NCBI GenBank assembly: GCA_001184405.1
Contig: LFMX01000029.1
Coordinates: 1 to 57,633 of the forward strand
DNA from: Candidatus Burkholderia humilis
Lineage (GTDB): Bacteria > Pseudomonadota > Gammaproteobacteria > Burkholderiales > Burkholderiaceae
Length of the DNA stretch: 57,633 nt
Direction: 5' to 3'
Made by a program: the position numbers and the translations under genes. Below, piece by piece: positions 29,319 through 38,896 of the stretch. The notes under the pieces were generated by a model. The model was not told the origin of the DNA and searched no databases. It was given only the letters and a program-made list of their open reading frames with translations. Position 1 is the first letter of the stretch; each line of letters starts with the position of its first letter.

Positions 29319-30023
29319 ATGCTCGAATTCTTTGCCACGCTCCATTGGGGCGAGGTCGTTCAGATCATCGTCATCGATATTCTGCTGGGTGGCGACAACG
29401 CCGTCGTGATTGCGCTCGTCTGCCGCGATTTGCCCGACCGGTTGCATACGCGTGGCATTCTCTTTGGCAGGCTCGGCGCGATCGTGTTGCGCGTGCTGCT
29501 GATCGCGTTCGCCGTCGTGTTGCTGGACATTCCCTTTCTCAAGTTTGTCGGCGGACTGCTGCTGTTGTGGATCGGCGTGAAGCTGTTGCAGCCGGAACAC
29601 GGCGATCCTCACATCGACTCATCCGATCGGCTATGGACGGCGGTGAAGACGATCATCGTCGCCGATGCGGTCATGAGCCTCGATAACGTGATCGCGATTG
29701 CGGGTGCTGCGGAAGCGGCGGACCCGCAGCATCGTTTCGCGCTTGTCATTTTCGGGCTGATCGTGAGCATTCCGTTGATCGTGTGGGGCAGCACGCTGGT
29801 GCTCAAACTGCTCGATCGCTTTCCGATCGTCGTCGTGCTTGGCGCGGGTTTGTTGGGCTGGATCGCGGGCGGACTGATCATCGACGATCCGTTCATCGAT
29901 CGCTGGCCCGTGCTCAATACCGAAGTGTCTTTTGTGGCGCACGTGCGCGGCGCGGTGTTCGTCGTTATCGTCGGATGGCTGCTCAAGCGCCGCGCGCTCG
30001 CTCAGACCAAAGCGACGAGTTGA
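29319..30023 (+). CDS. TerC family integral membrane protein (YjbE-like)
   Basis: About 234 residues with seven or so membrane segments. TerC signatures are IDILLGGDNAVVIALVCRDL in the first segment pair and IIVADAVMSLDNVIAIAGAA in the second, each with the acidic and Asn residues thought to bind metal. Relatives export Mn2+ or assist membrane-protein metalation; a role in manganese homeostasis is possible but not shown. The start at 29319 (MLEFFATLHWGEVV) is preferred over 29310. A terminator follows. Confidence 0.9.
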   Translation: MLEFFATLHWGEVVQIIVIDILLGGDNAVVIALVCRDLPDRLHTRGILFGRLGAIVLRVLLIAFAVVLLDIPFLKFVGGLLLLWIGVKLLQPEHGDPHIDSSDRLWTAVKTIIVADAVMSLDNVIAIAGAAEAADPQHRFALVIFGLIVSIPLIVWGSTLVLKLLDRFPIVVVLGAGLLGWIAGGLIIDDPFIDRWPVLNTEVSFVAHVRGAVFVVIVGWLLKRRALAQTKATS

Positions 30024-30088
30024 TTTCGTGCGTTTTTCCTAGGCCGTCCGGCCGACTGTTGCGTTTTCCATTGCCTCAATACGATCGA

Positions 30089-30125
30089 AGCGTCCCGTTT
30101 GCATCATGCGAGCGGGCGCTTTTTT
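30089..30125 (+). terminator. Intrinsic terminator after the terC-like gene
   Basis: AGCG-T-CCCG pairs with CGGGCGCT with a single bulged T, followed by TTTTTT at 30121. It separates terC from the pilin gene. Confidence 0.7.
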
Positions 30126-30140
30126 CTATTCGAGGTGCCA

Positions 30141-30742
30141 ATGACAACAACGGTTTGTGGTTTCAGACAGCGCGATATGCGCGCGTGGTTCAAACGCGCG
30201 AGCGATGCGGCGACCAAAGGTTTCACGCTGATCGAGTTGATGATTGTGCTGGCGATCGTCGGCGTGATCGCGGCGTACGCGATTCCCGTGTATCAGATTA
30301 TCTCGCGAGGGCGAGGGCGAGGGCGAGGGCGAGGGCGAGGGCGAGGGCGAGGCGCTGGCGGCATCGGCGCGGCTCGCGGTGGCGGAAAACGCGTCGAGCG
30401 GATCCGATCTCGGAAGCGGTTATTCATCGCCGCCGGGCACGCGCAATGTCGAATCGATTCACGTCGACAGCGACACCGGCCAGATCACCATTTCCTATTC
30501 GACGCGCGTGGCGCCTGCGGAGTAATACGCTCGTGCTCGTACCGTCCGCGCCGGACAGCGCGGAAACGCCCACGGCGCGCGTCGCGCTCGTCAAGGGTTC
30601 GATTCAAGCGGGCACGCTGACATGGGAATGCTTCGCGGGCGGCAAGAATGCATCGTCGCTGCCGGCGCCGGGCGCGGGACCCTCGCCGTCCGAAGCGCCG
30701 ACGCTGCCGGGCAATCTTGCACCGCCGGAGTGCCGTGCATGA
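30141..30742 (+). pseudogene. pilA: Type IV pilin (PilA-like), with hexanucleotide repeat and frameshifts
   Basis: Type IV major-pilin homologue. The long leader and cleavage site are intact: ATKGFTLIELMIVLAIVGVI, with Glu at +5 of the mature pilin. After IPVYQ the frame is lost (a base missing near 30297) and seven copies of gagggc follow. The correct frame resumes as EALAASARLAVAENASSGSD, GTRNVESIHVDSDTGQITIS and YSTRVAPA. A second shift near 30520 precedes NTLVLVPSAPDSAETPTARV, ending LPGNLAPPECRA. The C-terminal disulfide Cys pair (TWECFAGG, PPECRA) remains. The pglL-type glycosyltransferase follows, so the pilin was probably glycosylated. Non-functional as read. Confidence 0.85.
30307..30348 (+). 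repeat. (GAGGGC)7 hexanucleotide repeat inside the pilin gene
   Basis: Seven uninterrupted copies of gagggc, followed by gaggcg. In the correct pilin frame they encode alternating Glu-Gly in place of the usual short RSRVGEG-like segment after the N-terminal helix. Changes in copy number would not alter the frame. Confidence 0.95.
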
Positions 30743-30949
30743 TGTGAACCTCAGCACGGCGGCGTGAGTAACGCGTCTGCACGCCGCCGTGCTTTCGGTC
30801 AGGCAAGCTACCTGTCACGGAAATTCATCGATACACGACCGCTTTTTCGTTGAAAAAGCGGGGATTTCGTCGCAATTCCCGCGCTTCACCGGACAGCGCG
30901 GGCAAAGTTTTGTATAGTGCGCCGGTTGCCGACGTTCCTCGTTCTCATG

Positions 30950-32749
30950 CCCTCTCAATACGCGCGTTCTCTTTGTTTTGCGGTCCTGTGTTTCGCGTTG
31001 ACGATCCCTTTCGGCGTCGTCAACCACACGTATCCGATTCCCACCTTCTACGCCGAGTTCAGCGCGCTCGCGCTCTATCTTGCGTTGGGCGCGACGGTCG
31101 CGCTGATGGTGCGCGTTTCGGAACCAAAAGTGCCGTTTGCATCGCCGGTGGTGGCGCTCATGCCGCTCGCGTTCGGCGTGCTGCTCGTCGCGCAGACGGT
31201 GTTGTTGCCGATCGCGCAACCGTCGATGAACTGGCTCGGCGGCGCGTATCTGCTCGCGTCGTTCGTCGCGGTGCATACGGGTTTTGCATTCGTGCGGGCG
31301 GGAATCGCGGAGAAGGTGCTCAAAATCGGCGCGGCGGCGTTGATGGTCGGCGGACTGTTCGCGGTCTTCTGCCAGATCGTGCAGTTGTTCCATGCCGAGG
31401 TGAAGTTCACGCCGTTCGTCGTCGCCTACAATGTGATGATCAACCGGCGGCCCTTCGGCAACATGGCGCAGGCGAATCACCTTGCAACGGTCATCTCGTT
31501 TGCGATGGCGGGTGCGCTCTATTACGTGCAGACGCGCCGCTTGCCGGCCGTGCTGTGGTTCGTGCTGTCGGCGGTGTATTCGCTCGGACTCGCGCTGACC
31601 GTGTCGCGCGGGCCGTGGCTGCAGACGGCGGTGATCGTCGTCGCCGGTTTCTGGATGGCCTTCGTGATCGGCCGTCCGATCGCCCCGGACGGTTGCGATG
31701 GTCCCGGCCGGCGCGACATGCGCGCGTGGCTCATGCCGATCGTGCTGGCGCTCGTGTTCTTCGCGGTCAACGCGGCGGTACGCTGGGCGAATGTTCGTTA
31801 CGACTTCGGGTTGGCGCAATCGGCGGCGGAGCGCATGCAGGACGCCAATCAGATCGCGCCGCGTCTTGCGCTCTGGAAGTACGGCTGGACGATGTTCAAG
31901 ACGCATCCGCTGTTGGGCGTCGGCTGGGGCGAGTTTCCGCGCTATCAGTTCGACATGGTGCGCGATCTGGGCGGCGTCGAGATCGCCAACAACGCGCATG
32001 ACGTGTTCATCGATTTACTGGCGAAGACCGGCGCGCTCGGCCTGGCGATTCTCGTGCTCGGCATCGCGCTCTGGCTGATTCGCGTGCTGCGCGCGCCGCA
32101 AACGCCTACGCGCATTTTCGGGTTATCGCTGCTGGGCGTGCTGATGATGCACGCGCTCGTCGAATATCCGCAGCAGTACGTGTTCTTTCTGATGCCCGCG
32201 ATGCTCGTCATCGGCTTGCTGGAGACGCGGCCGCTGCGGCTTTTCGCGCGGCCGATGTCGTACGGGCTGTACGACGTGCTGGTGGTGGGCGGGCTGGCGG
32301 CGCTGTATCCGACGCTGCGCGACTACAACCGCGCGGAAGTGCTGTATTACGGCTCGCGTCCAGCGGAGCAGTATCGCGATGCGCCGTCGTTCCTGTTCAC
32401 GGCGTGGGGCGAGTATGGCGCGGCGACGCTGCTGCCGATCAACGCGCAGAATCTGGAGATGAAGCTCGCGATGCATCGCAAGGCGCTGGCGCTGTTGCCG
32501 GGCGAGACGGTGTTGCGTCGATACGCGGTACTGCAGGCGCTCGCGGGACGGCGCGATGAGGCGCTGGACACGATGGCGCGCCTCAAGATTTTCGCGACGG
32601 AACTACATGATTGGCCGCCGCAGCTGGCGTCGACTTACAAGATGATCGATGAGGTGGGGACGTTGGGGGCGTTTAAGGCTGATTTGGAGCGGTTGTATGG
32701 GAAACTGGCGGCAGAGGCACGGCCGGAGGATGAGGAAGACGAGGAGTGA
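30950..32749 (+). CDS. pglL: PglL-type O-oligosaccharyltransferase (Wzy_C / O-antigen ligase family)
   Basis: About 600-residue polytopic inner-membrane enzyme that transfers lipid-linked glycans to Ser/Thr of exported proteins such as pilin. About twelve membrane segments fill residues 1-430. The diagnostic INRRPFGNMAQANHLATVIS motif and LALTVSRGPWLQT are present, as is the periplasmic-loop His region HPLLGVGWGEFPRYQFDMVR, NNAHDVFIDLLAKTGALG. The soluble C-terminus ends with an acidic tail (PEDEEDEE). Its location directly after the pilin gene matches pilin-glycosylation loci; members can also be general O-glycosylation ligases. Intact. The start at 30950 precedes the first membrane helix. 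Confidence 0.88.
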   Translation, partial: PSQYARSLCFAVLCFALTIPFGVVNHTYPIPTFYAEFSALALYLALGATVALMVRVSEPKVPFASPVVALMPLAFGVLLVAQTVLLPIAQPSMNWLGGAYLLASFVAVHTGFAFVRAGIAEKVLKIGAAALMVGGLFAVFCQIVQLFHAEVKFTPFVVAYNVMINRRPFGNMAQANHLATVISFAMAGALYYVQTRRLPAVLWFVLSAVYSLGLALTVSRGPWLQTAVIVVAGFWMAFVIGRPIAPDGCDGPGRRDMRAWLMPIVLALVFFAVNAAVRWANVRYDFGLAQSAAERMQDANQIAPRLALWKYGWTMFKTHPLLGVGWGEFPRYQFDMVRDLGGVEIANNAHDVFIDLLAKTGALGLAILVLGIALWLIRVLRAPQTPTRIFGLSLLGVLMMHALVEYPQQYVFFLMPAMLVIGLLETRPLRLFARPMSYGLYDVLVVGGLAALYPTLRDYNRAEVLYYGSRPAEQYRDAPSFLFTAWGEYGAATLLPINAQNLEMKLAMHRKALALLPGETVLRRYAVLQALAGRRDEALDTMARLKIFATELHDWPPQLASTYKMIDEVGTLGAFKADLERLYGKLAAEARPEDEEDEE

Positions 32750-32804
32750 ATGATCGGCTCGCATGGCAGGAACGAAACTGTCATCTTCTTCTCTAGCGAA
32801 GATC

Positions 32805-33730
32805 TCAGTTCGCCGGGAAGAATCGATGCGAGCAGTAAATTTCGCCCCGCAATGCGAGGCTCTCGATCGCATAATCCACAGTTGCTGGAAGCGATATTGC
32901 CCTACGAGAACACTCGTCAAGTGAACGCCGTCAAGAAGCATCATGGTGAAATTCTTGCCGCGGGGCAACGAATTTAACACCCCATCCGTAAATCCGGACA
33001 TCGAAATAAAGAGGCCGCGGCCGTCTATTTTTCCTTCGAGCTTATAATAAAAATGTCCAATCTGTTCGGGATCGGACTTTTCCGCCGTCCATTTCAGTTC
33101 GATTAAGTAGAATCTTCTGTCGTGTTTGATTGCGCCGTCCAGTTGTTTGCCTTTGATTCGAAACGGCTCAACAACCGTGATGTTGCTTATTCGCATTAGC
33201 TCGACGAAGATCTTTTCCAATTCCAGGCCGCGAGGCTGTGGAGCGAAACTGTGGGCTGCGACGAAACGATCGTATAGTTGCCGTAAGGCATTGTCGTAAC
33301 TGTTTTCTATGCTGTTCGTCCACGCCGGTACAAATTGTCTTGCCTCTTGTTCCTTGTTTTGTTTTTCAAGAAGATTCTTGAGTCGGAACGCTACGAGTTG
33401 CGCCTTTTGAATCTGATAACTTTCGGCTTGTTGCGTGAATATTTCTTGCTCGACAAGGATTCGAACAAAGTTTCGAGATATCTCGAGGCGGCGATTATAT
33501 TCTAGCGATCTCAACCGTTGATAAAGTGCATCCATTTGACTGCGTTTGGTCAAAAGCTTCCCTGTCGCGTCTTCGAGGTTCGCAACTTCTTTTACGGATG
33601 CCGGAGCCACTCCGGAGCGGAGCCACGCTTTATGCAGATCGGCTTTATACCAATACAGATTTGAAAGCCCATCTTTAACGATGACTTCGATCTCCTCCGT
33701 GAAAACATCGAACATGAACAACCTCGACAA
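32805..33730 (-). pseudogene. PD-(D/E)xK restriction-endonuclease-like protein, frameshifted near the C-terminus
   Basis: About 308 codons in an AT-richer segment. The N-terminal two thirds are helical (YQIQKAQLVAFRLKNLLEKQ, NEQEARQ-like coiled coil). The nuclease core lies at residues about 180-270: LEKIFVELMRISNITVVEPF, then RIKGKQLDGAIKHDRRFYLI and ELKWT, giving the D-x(n)-ExK signature. GHFYYKLEGKIDGRGLFISM follows, as in Mrr-like domains. A base is lost near 32880 (CTGCTGGAT reads CTGTGGAT). The intended end DYAIESLALRGEIYCSHRFF stops at 32805; instead the frame runs antisense into pglL. The catalytic core precedes the shift, so residual activity cannot be excluded. No methyltransferase is nearby. 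Confidence 0.65.
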
Positions 33731-33886
33731 AGCGTGCGAATAGGCGATCGCGGGTGAATTGATGAATCTTGCCGTCGGAAACTATGGGCGTTGACTCGGT
33801 TTCTCAATCCCATAATCGTAAAAATACTTCGTATAACTTATAATATCTGTCGCGCAACGTACCGCGGTCTTATGCGGACCTCATCG

Positions 33887-34370
33887 TCAGGGATTGGCCA
33901 CCACCCAATCCCCCGATTTTCTCCCCTTCTTCTCCATCACCCTCACGTTATTGATCGTCATCCCGCGATCCACCGCCTTGCACATGTCGTAAATCGTCAG
34001 CAATCCCACCTGCACGGCGGTCAGCGCTTCCATCTCCACACCCGTGCGCCCGACCGTTTCCACGCGCACCTCGCAATGCACGCCCGGCATTGCCTCATCG
34101 ATTTCGAACTCGACGGCAACCCGCGTCAACGCCAGCGGATGACACAGCGGAATCAGATCGGCGGTGCGCTTCGCACCCTGAATCGCGGCGATGCGCGCAA
34201 CGCCGAGCACATCGCCTTTTTTCGCGTTGCCTTCGCGGATCAGCGTGAGTGTGGCGTCGAGCATCGCGATGGAGCCGCGTGCCACTGCGACGCGCCGGGT
34301 CTCGCTCTTCGCGCCGACGTCGACCATGTGCGCTTCGCCCGTCGGCATCGAAATGAGTGAGTCCTGACAT
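33887..34370 (-). pseudogene. moaC: Cyclic pyranopterin monophosphate synthase, N-terminal frameshift
   Basis: MoaC acts in molybdenum cofactor synthesis, converting the GTP 3',8-cyclase product to cPMP. The domain is complete: [40 protein letters not shown] and [20 protein letters not shown], with the catalytic Lys in MCKAVDRGM. The normal start at 34370 ([12 protein letters not shown]) is put out of frame by an extra base near 34334. A downstream ATG at 34348 ([11 protein letters not shown]) reopens the correct frame and skips about ten non-catalytic residues. The protein may therefore still be made, but no good ribosome-binding site is obvious there. Confidence 0.8.
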
Positions 34371-34512
34371 AGCGTTTCCTTCGAAAGTGGGCGCCCATCT
34401 TACCAGCGCGATTTTTCGTTCGACGGCGCGCGTGTACCGGCGGGCCGCCAACACTTGATACGATAAGCGTGTTTCCGTTTTTCAACCGGCCGCGCGATCG
34501 AGCCGGTGTCGC

Positions 34513-36608
34513 GTGAGGCGTTCGAATCGTCCGAGCCGATTGTTGATTGCCGTGCTGTGCGTAAGCCTCGCGATGCCGCCCGTCGCGTTGGCGCAGTCCG
34601 GCGCGGCCAATGCAGACGGAAACACCAACGTGGCCATGAACACAAATGCGCAAACCGGCACACTCGCCGCCGACGCCTTGCGCTCGTCACAGGAAAAAGA
34701 CGCCGCCGTGCCCGGCAATGTCGCGGACGGCGTATTCGGTGTCTATGGCGGACGCGAAAGCCGGATCACGAATCGTCCGGGCGCGATGTCCGGCATGCGC
34801 GCGCCGCTGGCATCGGTGCAACTGCCGGATCTCGGCGACGGCTCCGGCGGCTCGCGCCCGCCGCAGGCCGAACGCAAAGTCGGCGAGCGGATGATGTGCG
34901 AAGTGCGCGCCAATCCCGATTATCTCGACGACTGGCTGATCCGCGATTACCTCGACTCGATCGCATCGAAATTGTCGGCTGCGGCGGCGTCGCAATTTCT
35001 CGGCGGCTATCGGCCGGATTTCGACCTGTTCGCCGTGCGCGATGCGCAAATCAACGCGTTCTCGATGCCCGGCGGTTTCATCGGCGTCAACACCGGGCTG
35101 ATCGCGGCGACGCAGACGGAGTCCGAACTGGCGTCGGTCGTCGGACACGAAATGGGGCACGTGCTCCAGCGCCACATCGCGCGGATGATCACGCAGCAGG
35201 AAAAGAGCAGCTACGCCGCGCTCGCGGGCATGCTGGCGGGGCTTCTAGCGGGCGTGCTCGCGCATAGCGGCGATCTCGGCATGGGCATCGCGATGGGCGG
35301 GCAGGCGTTCGCCGTCGACAATCAATTGCGCTTTTCGCGCGCGGCCGAGCACGAGGCGGATCGCGTCGGCTTCCAGATGCTGACGGCCGCCGGCTACGAT
35401 CCCTACGCGATGACCGCGTTCTTCGGCCGGCTCGATCGCTCGACGATGGGCGACAACGGCGTGCCGCCTTACGTGCGCACGCATCCGCTGACGACCAAGC
35501 GCATTGCCGATATGGAGGATCGCGCGCGGCGCGTGCCGTACCGGCAGCCGCGTCAATCGACGGAATACGCGTTCGTGCGGGGGCGCGCGCGTTGCAGGTG
35601 AATTACGCGAGCGATTATCGCGAGGTCGCGAGCCGGCTGAAATCCGAAATCGGCGATCAAACAGCGCTCAATCCGGCGGGCAACTGATACGGCATCGCGC
35701 TCGCGCAATCGTTGATGGGCGATTACGATGCCGCGAACGACGCGCTCGCCAAAGCGCGCCGGCTTTTCGAGGGCGAAGAGGCGAGCGAGGCGGCGGTATC
35801 GGCGCAGCTGAAGCGGGAGGCGCAGCAGAGCGGCGGGGCGCGCGTGATGCAGGATGTGTCCACGCAGCAACGCGCGATATGTGACGATGCAGCGTCTGGC
35901 GCGAGCCTCGTCGCAACCACGCCGCGATCGCTGCAAAATACCGATAGTTCGGCGAATGCGAAATCGTCCAGTGGCGATGCGCGCGGTGCGCTTGCGCTGG
36001 GCACCGCCCGCGCGGCCACGCCGAAAGCGTCGTCCGCCCCGAACATCGCGCTGCCGCCCGTCTATGTCCACGCAACGGCAATGCCGGCGAGTCAGACAAC
36101 GCAATCCGCGTCGACAAAGCCGGTGTCATCGCAAGCGGCTCAATCGACGCCCCCCCGCAGCACGCCTAGCCTCGACATTCTCGCCGCTGATATCGAGCGT
36201 CGTGCGGGCCGTTTCGACGATGCCATCCGTTTTGCCGATTTAGCCGAAAAACGCTGGCCAGATTCCCACGCCGCCGTCGATGAACATCTGCAAGCGCTGC
36301 TCGGCGCGGGTCGCTATGCCGAAGCGCAGACGCTGGCCCGCCGCGAAACGCGTGTGGAACCGACGCGTGGCGACTGGTGGCTGTATCTCGCGCAGGCGAG
36401 CGCGGGGCTCAACGACGCGCTGCATCAGCATCAGGCGATGGCGGAAAAGCTCGCGCTCGACGGCGCGTGGCCATCGGCGATTCGGCAGTTGAAGGAAGCG
36501 CGCGATGCGAAGAACGTGAGTTACTACGATTTATCGACGATTTCCGCGCGGTTGCGGGATTTTGAAGCGCGCTATAAGGAAGAGCGCGATGAAGAGAAGA
36601 ACGGTTAG
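34513..36608 (+). pseudogene. M48 metallopeptidase with TPR-type C-terminus (BepA-like), frameshift and nonsense
   Basis: Periplasmic Zn-protease of outer-membrane quality control. A GTG start and signal peptide (LLIAVLCVSLAMPPVALAQS) are followed by the M48 domain: INAFSMPGGFIGVNTGLIAA, SVVGHEMGHVLQRHIARMIT with the HExxH motif, and RAAEHEADRVGFQML with the third zinc ligand. A frameshift near 35585, after STEYAFVR, and a TGA at 35685-35687 (Trp codon in NPAGNWYGIALAQSL) cut off the C-terminal half. That half still encodes helical repeats (DILAADIERRAGRFDDAIRF, HLQALLGAGRYAEAQTLARR) to 36608. The peptidase domain alone could be translated. Confidence 0.85.
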
Positions 36609-36612
36609 GGAA

Positions 36613-37185
36613 TCACGCTCTCGACGCCGGACTCGCAACAAAGCCGAATCGCGCCGCGACTTCCGCGCGCTCGACCGGCTGCAACGTCAAATCGACGCCA
36701 TCGCGCCAATGCAATACGCCGCCGCGCGCGTTCTCATCGATCGATGCATGATCCACGAACAACTCGATGTCGTGATCGTGCAGCGCGGCCACGCGCGCAG
36801 GCGACGCGCACCCGCTGAACAAAACGCCGCCTTCGTTATCGATCCACACATGCGCCGGTTCGAAAGCCGTGCCGGTTTGATCGACGAGACGCAGCGCGCC
36901 ATCATCGCCGCAAGAAAGCCGCACGATCCACGGCGTGTACGCCAGTTCGACATACACCTGCTGCGGCCCGTTCTGGAAGAACCACTGACCTTCGGCATCG
37001 CACTCGTAATTGCGATTGATGAACCCCAGCAGCGCCTCGTGCCGAATCACCGTGCCCAGTTCGCCCGCCGCCTGCGCCGCTTCATCGCGCATGCGCCACT
37101 GGCCGCGCCGGTCGAGCAGCAGCCAGCCGGTGCAATGCGGCACGTTCGGCCATTTGGCCAACGCCTGTTTGACGATCTCATCCAT
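36613..37185 (-). CDS. Hypothetical protein (conserved in Burkholderia), about 190 aa
   Basis: The uninterrupted frame reads MDEIVKQALAKWPNVPHCTG, WLLLDRRGQWRMRDEAAQAA, RHEALLGFINRNYECDAEGQ, WFFQNGPQQVYVELAYTPWI and ends GFVASPASRA. It is a soluble alpha/beta protein, with RHEALLGFINRNYE and FFQNGPQQVYVEL looking like conserved blocks, but I cannot assign a reaction. The start overlaps the end of the broken hydrolase gene by 8 bp, suggesting coupling. It converges with the M48 gene. Confidence 0.75.
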   Translation of the reverse strand: MDEIVKQALAKWPNVPHCTGWLLLDRRGQWRMRDEAAQAAGELGTVIRHEALLGFINRNYECDAEGQWFFQNGPQQVYVELAYTPWIVRLSCGDDGALRLVDQTGTAFEPAHVWIDNEGGVLFSGCASPARVAALHDHDIELFVDHASIDENARGGVLHWRDGVDLTLQPVERAEVAARFGFVASPASRA

Positions 37186-38249
37186 TGGCGACAAAACCTT
37201 CGAGATAACCGAAAACCCGCTGCGACAACCAATCGATCCGTCCCGGAAACGGTCCGGTCATGAAGCCGACATGTCCACCGTGCCGCGGCTGATCGAGCGT
37301 CACGCGCGGCGATACTTCCGCCAGTGACGGCAACGCGAACTCGGGCAGGAACGGATCGTTGCGCGCGTTCAGCACGAGCGCGGGCACCTCGATGTCCTTC
37401 AGATCGCGCGCGTGGTCGCGGTGGACCAGTAATCATTGGTATCGCGAAAACCGTGCAGCGGCGCGGTGACGGACGTTGTCGAATTCGTAGAGCGTGCGCG
37501 CAGCGAGCACGGCGTCGCGATCGTACAGACCGGGATATTGGCCGAGCTTGGCCAGCGCCTTCTTTTTCAGCGACTTCAGAAAGCTGCGCGTGTAGAGCAT
37601 GCCGAAGCCTTCGGAGATCGCGCGGCCGCCCGCGTGCACGCGAGCGGCACGGAAATGGCGGCGGCGCGGATGATCGACGCATCGCGGCCACGCTCGCACA
37701 GCCAGTGCAACAGCACATTGCCGCCGAGCGATACGCCCGCCGCCACGATCGGCCCGTGATGCGACTGCGCGAGCCGTCGCAGAATCAGTCGGCTTCGGCG
37801 CTATCGGCGAGGTGATAGAAACGCGGCAGCAAGTTCAGCGGCCCGCTGCAACTGCGAAAGTGCGGCCCCACGCCATGCCAGCCGCGCGCCTGCGCTGCGG
37901 CCATCATCGTGCGGGCGTAGTGGGAGTCGGAATTGCCTTCGAGACCGTGAAACAGCACGAAGAGCGGGGCGGTCGCGGCGGGCTTTGAATCAGCACCGGC
38001 TTTGGCATCATGCACGAGCCAGTCCAGATCGATGAAATCGCCATCCGGCGTGTTCCAGCGCTCGCGGCGGTATCGCACGGATGGTTTGCGTCCGAAAAGC
38101 GCGGGAATGATGGTCTGCGCGTGGCCCGTCGGCAACCAGCGCGGCACGGCGTAGCGCCATTCGGACACCGGATCGGTGATGAGCCGCGCCACCGCAGGCG
38201 CTTTATCCACGAATGACGAATCGTGAGTCAACAACGGATCGCGCTTCAT
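37178..38249 (-). pseudogene. YheT-like alpha/beta hydrolase, several frameshifts
   Basis: Hydrolase of the YheT/EMB8 group. The N-terminal part RYAVPRWLPTGHAQTIIPAL and PLFVLFHGLEGNSDSHYART is typical. After HLADSAEAD a G is lost near 37785 (GACTGGATT reads GACTGATT). The intended sequence continues in other frames: SHHGPIVAAGVSLGGNVLLH with the GVSLGG nucleophile elbow, then LKSLKKKALAKLGQYPGLYD. The catalytic His region RVTLDQPRHGGHVGFMTGPF is at the 3' end, where PALVLNARNDPFLPE holds the catalytic Asp. At least three frame changes. Substrate unknown; probably carboxylesterase-like. Confidence 0.85.
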
Positions 38250-38291
38250 GGAACCTCCCCGACGTACGTCTTCTTTTAGCGCTGATGTTGC

Positions 38292-38738
38292 TTAATGCAA
38301 CGGTCCCTGACCGTGACGCAGCTTGGCGGCGAACTGACCGGCCGTTTCCAGCGGCATTTCGCTCGCGTGAATATGCGCGATGCGCCACTCGCCGCGCTCG
38401 TGAACCATCACGTAAGTCGTGAAGATCATGCGCGCCGCGTCGGCCGGATTGGCCGGCTGATGCGCCTCTGCGATCGCATACACGACCGTGCCGAGACTGT
38501 CGTACACGCGGATATCGAGCGGCTCGATGGTCGTCGCCTGTGCCTCGAACTGCTTGGCCAAACCCGCGCGAATGCTCTCCAGTCCGTGCAGATGCGTGCC
38601 ATCAGCGCAAATGCAGGTGGCGAATTCCTCGTCGATCCATAGCGACATCACACTGTCGATGCTGCTGTCCGCGACGGCCTGGTAGTAAGCGTTGAGGGTG
38701 TCGGTGGCGGCTTCGAATAGACGGGCGAAACGTGGCAT
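38292..38738 (-). CDS. SnoaL/DUF4440-like nuclear transport factor 2 fold protein
   Basis: 148 residues. DTLNAYYQAVADSSIDSVMS, LWIDEEFATCICADGTHLHG and MVHERGEWRIAHIHASEMP form the NTF2-like pattern: an N-terminal helix, a buried tunnel, and a final Trp-Arg-Ile-x-H strand. Such proteins are often called ketosteroid isomerase-like or SnoaL-like; most have unknown substrates. The start at 38738 is chosen at the first conserved residues. Intact. Confidence 0.8.
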   Translation of the reverse strand: MPRFARLFEAATDTLNAYYQAVADSSIDSVMSLWIDEEFATCICADGTHLHGLESIRAGLAKQFEAQATTIEPLDIRVYDSLGTVVYAIAEAHQPANPADAARMIFTTYVMVHERGEWRIAHIHASEMPLETAGQFAAKLRHGQGPLH

Positions 38739-38896
38739 GGCTCGTGGGTCTCTGGCATTCGGCGCGGCGCCGCGTGACGAGGCACCGCATCGGTCATTGG
38801 TCAAAGCATGCCCCCGTTCGGAGACATTTGCCCGCGCCCGCACACTGAGCTTGTAATCGCCGCGCCGGTCTGATTTCGGTGACAGAAAAGGCGAAA

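Noticed and set aside
30307..30348. Pilin hexamer repeat as an on/off phase-variation switch
   Set aside because: A 6-nt unit keeps the frame whatever its copy number, so it cannot switch translation; only length variation is possible.
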